A DNA stretch of 12,008 nt from JAGOEF01 sp029564465 (GTDB lineage Bacteria > Bacteroidota > Bacteroidia > Bacteroidales > ML635J-15). This document shows positions 8,201 through 12,008 of this stretch, one piece after another. The stretch's first letter is position 1; each line of letters starts with the position of its first letter. The translations under genes and the position numbers were made by a program. The stretch lies in the NCBI GenBank assembly GCA_029564465.1, contig JAKQPY010000157.1:1-12008 (forward strand), in the 5' to 3' direction. The notes under the pieces were generated by a model that saw only the letters and a program-made list of their open reading frames with translations, did no database searches and had not been told where the DNA came from.

Positions 8201-9964
8201 GCGCATGAATCAGGTATCGACCTGAGTCAGTCCTGGAACAACCTGCCCCTGGAATTCAGGGAGATTGCCCTGTACGGCACCGGTGAAACCATCTGGAAAG
8301 CGCAATGGAATTTCAAAAACAAAACGCGCGAAGGCACGCACGCACTGAGTACCGTGTGGAAAGGCTTCTGCAATCTGGTTGATGAAGAATACCAGCGCAG
8401 GCATTTGAACAAAAGTACCGGGGGAACCGAGCAACTGCTTGCACGAAAAACCTGCCCGGTTTGTAAGGGTAAACGGCTGGTAAACGAAGCCCTCAGCATT
8501 GTGTTCCAAGGCTATAATATCTCAGAATTGTCGGAATTGCCCATTGGCTCACTGCCTGCACTATTTAATAAAATTAACGATGAGATAATGGTGCAGGAAC
8601 TTGTTCACAGCATCGGATTATCGATCTGCAATATTGCAGATATTATTTCGAAACTCGGCCTCGATTACCTATCAATATCGCGGTCTGCCGAAACTCTTTC
8701 GGGAGGTGAATCGCAACGATTGCAACTGGTTTCGGCTTTCTCGGCAAAGCTCAGCGGAGTGTGTTATGTGATTGATGAACCGGCAGCCGGGTTACATCCA
8801 AAGGATGCAGAAAAAATAGGTGACATTATTCAATCGCTGGTAAATAACGGGAATACGGTGGTTTTCACAGGGCACGATTCAAAGCTGACAGCACAGGCGG
8901 GCTACATCATCGAAATGGGTCCGGGTTCAGGAAATCAAGGGGGCAGGGTGCTTGCCGCAGGTTCTCCCCCCGAAATGAAAAATCGCCCACACTCAGCCAG
9001 CTACGCACTGATTTATCCACAATTGGTACCATCAACACAATCCCACAAGTTTACACCATCAGGGTTTGGGGTTCATGGTGCCTATGCCAATAACCTGAAA
9101 AACATTTCGGCAGGCTTTGCCCTGGGCGGAATAACGGCTGTTACCGGTGTTTCGGGCAGTGGAAAAACCAGTCTGGTGCGCGATGTGCTGTATGCTTCAG
9201 CCATTTCGAAAAAACCTGTTGGCTGCAAATCGGTATATGGCCTCGAAAACTTCAGCGATGTCGTTTATTTGAAACAAGGACAGAACGCCGCTTCATCAAT
9301 TAGTACACCGGCTACGTTCACCGGATTGCTCGATGTGCTGAGGCCGGTTTATGCGGCTACTCCCGAAGCAAAAAAGCTCAACATGAAAGCCTCGCATTTT
9401 TCGTATGTGCATGCCGATGGAAAATGCCCCGATTGCAATGGCATGGGCGAACGAAGTATTTCGATGGATTTTATGAGTGAATTGAATATCCCTTGCCCCA
9501 CCTGTGGCGGCACACGGTATAAACCATCGGTGCAATCGGTGAAAATTAAAGGCGTTGGCATAGGCGATATCATGAAAAACGGTTTGAACGACCTTTCGGA
9601 TGTGTTCAAAGAGCACCGGGAAATTAACCAAATGCTCGAAATATTTGCCAAATGCGGCATCGGGCACCTTCGTTGCGGACAAGCATTGTCCAATTTGTCG
9701 GGTGGAGAATATCAACGACTGTTGCTGGCACAAAAACTTATGCAATCGCCCCGGGGTAAGTGTCTGTATATTTTTGATGAACCCGCTACCGGCCTGCACC
9801 CATTCGACATCGAAAAACTCAACACGCTCTTTTACGAATTGGCAGCTCAACAACACAGCATTGTAATGATAGAGCACAGCAAATGTATGACTGCCATTGC
9901 CGATCAGGTGATTGAGCTGGGACCCGAAGGCGGTCCAACTGGTGGAAATTTAATACGCAATTAA
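5204..9964 (+). CDS. Tandem double UvrA-like ABC ATPase lacking UvrB-binding domains
   Basis: This 1586-residue cytosolic protein contains two UvrA-like units (about 1-780 and 812-1586) joined by a Lys/Gln-rich linker. Each unit has two ABC ATPase modules. Walker A motifs are at 36-43, 516-523, 840-847 and 1315-1322, with Lys42, Lys522, Lys846 and Lys1321. Signature loops are LSAGDIQR (362-369), LSGGEAQR (687-694), LSGGESQR (1165-1172) and LSGGEYQR (1498-1505). Walker B/DEP motifs end near Glu389, Glu715, Glu1192 and Glu1526; H-loop histidines are 421, 747, 1224 and 1558. C-terminal-type zinc modules with two C-x2-C pairs lie at 597/600 + 620/623 and 1408/1411 + 1431/1434. In modules 1 and 3 the sequence passes from STVGT.T.(M/I)YDL directly to FSFN, so the UvrB-binding domain and the first C-x2-C before FSFN are missing. 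The insertion region (about 150-280 and 955-1083) is kept. UvrA is normally about 940 residues; known fused forms, as in Chlamydia, are about 1800. The ATG at 5204 fits the family N-terminus. A role with DNA is very likely, but UvrB recruitment is not. Confidence 0.93.
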   Translation: MQTVQSHQITISGATENNLKSVSLAIPKNQLVVVTGISGSGKSSLVFDVLAQEGQRRFLETFPSFSRLFMGKLGRPAVERIEGLSPVISIGQKTAGSGIRSTVGTMTDMYDLLRLLYARAGKAPEAVVPRRSLFSFNSPEGACPHCKGIGLEEQISEAKLVAFPDRSIRGGALAPTLPNGYIMYSQVTAEVLDLVCREHGFNVDIPWNQLSRPQQEVVLFGSTRIKVPFGKHPLESRLKWTGITAKPREEGFYKGLIPIMSDILRRDRNDNILRYAESLPCSVCHGKRLNESALSVTVENMNIHQLSEMELSDLAAWFRQRLGNQDTHPVFTNVAESIIRIIENLEPLGLGHLCLSRAADTLSAGDIQRLRLVNQLSSGLSGIIYVFDEPSAGLHSENLSGLIQLFRRLVATGNTVIVVEHDPALIACADTIIDIGPGAGNSGGEIIFSGTYDEFIQAKQLNSPTQQAIAEFFDPPITNSDGAFPGEGFILENCRALNLKNQDIELRYRAVNVVCGPSGSGKTALVEHELGPRAVHLNFDKIIRINRQPIGRSPRSNPATYTGLSDRYRDIFAGLPEAKAAGLGKSDFSFNTGSGRCTHCEGAGRISVGMHFLGDVDVVCPVCNGKRFNRQVLNIYYKNKNIAEILDLTVHESIQFFEEQPAILRQLTALESVGLGYLQPGQSSTTLSGGEAQRLKLASELQRTDTGNTLYILDEPTTGLHPSDIKVLMHALRKITQKGNTVVCIEHDESFIRQADYIVELGPGQGKNGGEVVASGTPSKLIVKPQKKSKLSFSKHNDTQRKDQQPVERHTHIALHGVNTANLKNILVEIPLNTSTAITGVSGSGKTSLALGSLYAEAFSRFSQSMSTYSRSMLKLSNRSRIESVHGLVACVAVSRRFTNHSARSTVGTITGIYDLFRLMYSRIAQQQGKQYPAGFFSFNHQPGACPQCDGLGYVLSCDPGKLISHPEKPITAGAMQTSKPGKFYGDPDGQYIAVLQHIAHESGIDLSQSWNNLPLEFREIALYGTGETIWKAQWNFKNKTREGTHALSTVWKGFCNLVDEEYQRRHLNKSTGGTEQLLARKTCPVCKGKRLVNEALSIVFQGYNISELSELPIGSLPALFNKINDEIMVQELVHSIGLSICNIADIISKLGLDYLSISRSAETLSGGESQRLQLVSAFSAKLSGVCYVIDEPAAGLHPKDAEKIGDIIQSLVNNGNTVVFTGHDSKLTAQAGYIIEMGPGSGNQGGRVLAAGSPPEMKNRPHSASYALIYPQLVPSTQSHKFTPSGFGVHGAYANNLKNISAGFALGGITAVTGVSGSGKTSLVRDVLYASAISKKPVGCKSVYGLENFSDVVYLKQGQNAASSISTPATFTGLLDVLRPVYAATPEAKKLNMKASHFSYVHADGKCPDCNGMGERSISMDFMSELNIPCPTCGGTRYKPSVQSVKIKGVGIGDIMKNGLNDLSDVFKEHREINQMLEIFAKCGIGHLRCGQALSNLSGGEYQRLLLAQKLMQSPRGKCLYIFDEPATGLHPFDIEKLNTLFYELAAQQHSIVMIEHSKCMTAIADQVIELGPEGGPTGGNLIRN

Positions 9965-10197
9965 GCACCGGAAGTTTAGACCAATATAACACTGAATTTT
10001 AAAAATCGCTTTTGCCAAACGCAAATTCTGTTAACACTTTTATAACGGTCACCCAAATCCTAAAACACAATTTTTAAACTTTTATACAAACGTAACTGTA
10101 TGATTTTCTGCGTTATTGTATTTTTTATTAATTTTATTTAGATTATTTCTAAACAATTAAACAAAGCTTCGGTTATCCTAACTCAAAAAAATATAAC
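9965..10197. other. AT-rich intergenic region before the small secreted-protein gene
   Basis: These 233 bases hold no gene that I can support. No strong terminator hairpin follows the double UvrA stop. A 6-base inverted repeat, TTTAGA (10137-10142) and TCTAAA (10148-10153), lies 45-60 bases before the next start. A poor -7-like TAGATTAT at 10139-10146 stands 20 bases after a TTG at 10116-10118, which is weak promoter evidence for the gene at 10198. Base composition drops sharply here compared with the preceding gene. Confidence 0.35.
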
Positions 10198-10719
10198 ATG
10201 AAAAATCAGATAAATACCTCACTTCCAATCTTAATAAATTCAAGGATATTATTAATCGTATCTATTATTTTAATATTGTCGTGCAATGTAAAAGCACAAT
10301 CTGGCAACGAACTACACAAGTTCAATATAAATTCCGATAAATCGATTAGTTCCACGGAAACCGAACTTTCAGAAGTCAGGTCGTTGTATTACGAGTTACA
10401 ACCGAGCCTGTATTATGGCAATCCGTCATCGGATAAATCAAAAGATGCTCCGGTTGTAGGTTTTGTAAATACTGAAAACTTTTCAAGTTTATACGCTTCC
10501 AATCAGATAAATAAATCAATAAAAATGCTTGTTATTGATTTCAATTACAACGAAATACAGTCTCCCCTAGATATTTCCGCAATAAAGAATTTCGACAGTC
10601 TGCGCTACATTGTAGTCAGATGCAGTGAGTCATGCACATCAGCTCAAATCAGTCGGTTGCTTGTCAACGATAGCAATCGTAATCTTCAGCTGTACTACAT
10701 TATTGATATCGCCGAATAA
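10198..10719 (+). CDS. Small secreted protein of unknown function
   Basis: This 173-residue protein belongs to no family I recognise. Residues about 1-34 are an export signal: a long N-region, then the hydrophobic run ILLIVSIILIL, then SCNVKAQ. Cleavage after VKA by signal peptidase I is the better reading; the preceding ILSC could be a loose lipobox, so a lipoprotein is possible. The mature part is polar and rich in Ser, Asn, Tyr and Ile, with a Cys pair in RCSESC (141-146) that could form a disulfide in the periplasm or outside the cell. A stretch near 107-140 (MLVIDFNYNEI...SLRYIVVRC) has alternating strand character, like an alpha/beta or leucine-rich-repeat-like core. No T9SS sorting domain is visible at the C-terminus. 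The gene is markedly more AT-rich than the double UvrA gene. It ends 20 bases before a large surface-protein gene, so the two probably share a transcript. Confidence 0.75.
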   Translation: MKNQINTSLPILINSRILLIVSIILILSCNVKAQSGNELHKFNINSDKSISSTETELSEVRSLYYELQPSLYYGNPSSDKSKDAPVVGFVNTENFSSLYASNQINKSIKMLVIDFNYNEIQSPLDISAIKNFDSLRYIVVRCSESCTSAQISRLLVNDSNRNLQLYYIIDIAE

Positions 10720-10739
10720 AAACATTAAAATCAAACACT

Positions 10740-12008
10740 ATGACAACGAAAATACTTTCGATTCACCATACCATCTTTTTCCGTGCAGCCCTCATCGTGC
10801 TGTTTTCGGCATTTGTTACAGGTGGTAATACACAGGTGGTAAAATCTTTTACTCAACGGACGTCACAATACTCACCGGCCAAAGTAATTTATAATGTAAA
10901 AGGTGATTTTACGATGATTGGGAACACCAATCTTACATTACAAAATTACGGTGATAACACATCGAACAACAATTCGATGATTTATGTGGATGTTGACGGA
11001 GTTTCCACAACCTTAAACTCTTCATCGGCCAACCTGAGTTTTTCGACCGAAAACGGGGCACTCCCCGAGTGCTCAAACATTGTGTATGCAGGTTTATACT
11101 GGACTGGACGTTCCCACAACGGGGGAAACAGTCCGATGACTTTTTCGGTAACGAAAGGCAGTGTCACGGTAAACTTCGACAAGCAAAAAGTTCTTATTAA
11201 AGGGCCCGGAGCCTCGTCATATAGCAATGTTACTGCCAATATTAGCGATATTTATTATCCTGAAACCAATCACGGCCAAATGTACTCAGCCTATGCAGAA
11301 GTCACCGATTACGTACGTCAGTACGGTTTGGGAAGTTACACGGTGGCCAACATAGCCCTGCAGGAAGGAAACGGGGGCAGCACCGGATATTATGGTGGCT
11401 GGGCAATGATTGTGATTTACGAAAACTCAAAAATGAAATGGCGCGATGTCACTATTTTCGATGGTCATGCCTACGTTGCCGGAAATGTTACTGCCGATTA
11501 CACAATTCCTGTATCGGGATTCAACACGGTACAAAGCGGACAAGTAAACATGAAGCTGGGTATTGTAGCTGGTGAAGGCGACCGGAATATTTCGGGAGAT
11601 TATCTTCAAATACGAAACCATAGCAATACCAATTGGGTAAATCTCAATCATAGCGATAATTCATCGAACAACTTCTATAACAGTTCGATATTCACCGGTG
11701 GAAACACGCGCAATCCAAACTTAATAAACAACACCGGTCTCGACATTTCGATGTTTAATATTCCAAATACCGGGAATTCAGTAATTACAAATAACCAAAC
11801 AGCGACTTCGTTCCGATACGGGAGTACACAGGACACGTATGTGATTTTTATGATGGCTATGTCGGTTGATGCTTATATTCCCACACCTGAAGCCCATTCG
11901 CACATTGTAAGCATAGGCGGAGCACCGTATATTTCGGGAAACCCTCTGATTGCTCAACCCGGAGATGAGATTGAAATATCGGTAGAAGTAAGAAACAAAG
12001 GTACAGAA
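10740..12008 (+). CDS. Large secreted surface protein, adhesin-like with DUF11-type repeat onset (partial, 3' end outside window)
   Basis: An ATG at 10740 opens a frame that stays open for 423 codons to the window edge. Residues about 1-31 are a signal peptide (FFRAALIVLFSAFVTGG). The mature region begins with SFTQRTSQYSPAKVIYNVKG and then GDFTMIGNTNLTLQNYG, IYVDVDG and CSNIVYAGLYWTGR. This order of motifs is familiar from large Bacteroidota surface proteins that carry DUF11 repeats and often end in a gliding-motility-type (type B) T9SS domain. Residues about 200-380 continue as an Asn/Ser/Thr/Gly-rich beta domain with ALQEGNGGSTGYYGGWAMIVIYE. The visible end, NPLIAQPGDEIEISVEVRNKG, is the start of a DUF11-like ('conserved repeat') beta-sandwich. 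The expected role is at the cell surface, in adhesion, gliding or matrix. The missing C-terminus prevents confirming the sorting domain. No Shine-Dalgarno sequence is seen. It follows the small secreted-protein gene by 20 bases. Confidence 0.85.
   Translation, partial: MTTKILSIHHTIFFRAALIVLFSAFVTGGNTQVVKSFTQRTSQYSPAKVIYNVKGDFTMIGNTNLTLQNYGDNTSNNNSMIYVDVDGVSTTLNSSSANLSFSTENGALPECSNIVYAGLYWTGRSHNGGNSPMTFSVTKGSVTVNFDKQKVLIKGPGASSYSNVTANISDIYYPETNHGQMYSAYAEVTDYVRQYGLGSYTVANIALQEGNGGSTGYYGGWAMIVIYENSKMKWRDVTIFDGHAYVAGNVTADYTIPVSGFNTVQSGQVNMKLGIVAGEGDRNISGDYLQIRNHSNTNWVNLNHSDNSSNNFYNSSIFTGGNTRNPNLINNTGLDISMFNIPNTGNSVITNNQTATSFRYGSTQDTYVIFMMAMSVDAYIPTPEAHSHIVSIGGAPYISGNPLIAQPGDEIEISVEVRNKGTE

Noticed and set aside
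9296..9877. 193-codon open frame on the minus strand inside the double UvrA gene
   Set aside because: It is antisense to module 4, whose motifs are intact. The translation has no recognisable domain and comes from the GC-rich codon pattern of the real gene.
5204..9964. Possibility that the double UvrA is two genes joined by a sequencing or assembly error
   Set aside because: There is no stop or start at the junction. A continuous charged linker (about 781-810) joins the units, and the two halves differ too much in sequence to be an assembly duplication.
10625..10828. 67-codon plus-strand frame bridging the small secreted-protein gene and the surface-protein gene
   Set aside because: It is out of frame with both and overlaps both. 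The flanking genes have signal peptides and coherent sequences, so this is a shadow frame.

Overview
The window looks like chromosomal DNA from a member of the Bacteroidota. The evidence is a secreted protease ending in a type IX secretion (T9SS) sorting domain, signal peptides ending in A-Q, near absence of Shine-Dalgarno sequences, and TAnnTTTG promoter boxes in front of several genes. Genus and species cannot be read from the sequence.

Layout, left to right. Positions 1-1724 hold two minus-strand genes for secreted proteins: the N-terminal 57 residues of a protein resembling a C10-peptidase propeptide, and upstream of it a complete C10 (streptopain-like) cysteine protease with a T9SS C-terminal domain. 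Divergent from these, on the plus strand, are a cation diffusion facilitator (CDF) metal transporter (1882-2793) and a 75-residue LapA-type membrane protein (2858-3085). They face a minus-strand LTA-synthase-like membrane phosphotransferase/sulfatase-fold enzyme (3099-4967), with only 13 bases between the convergent stops. A 236-base divergent region follows. Then comes the largest gene (5204-9964, plus), a 1586-residue protein made of two UvrA-like units in tandem, with four ABC ATPase modules. Both units lack the UvrB-binding domain. After a 233-base AT-rich gap, a small secreted protein of unknown function (10198-10719) is followed 20 bases later by the start of a large secreted surface protein (10740 to beyond the window end), which enters a DUF11-like repeat where the window stops.

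The genes do not form one obvious pathway. The two ends are cell-surface or secreted-protein loci, and the middle holds envelope and transport genes. The double UvrA stands alone as a single-gene unit. It is the most interesting item: it keeps the ATPase cores, the insertion (DNA-contacting) regions and the C-terminal-type zinc modules of UvrA, but in both units it has lost the part that recruits UvrB. A role outside classical nucleotide excision repair is therefore likely, for example tolerance to DNA-binding compounds or damage sensing. That role is inference. No CRISPR array, rRNA or tRNA gene, insertion sequence or integrase was recognised.
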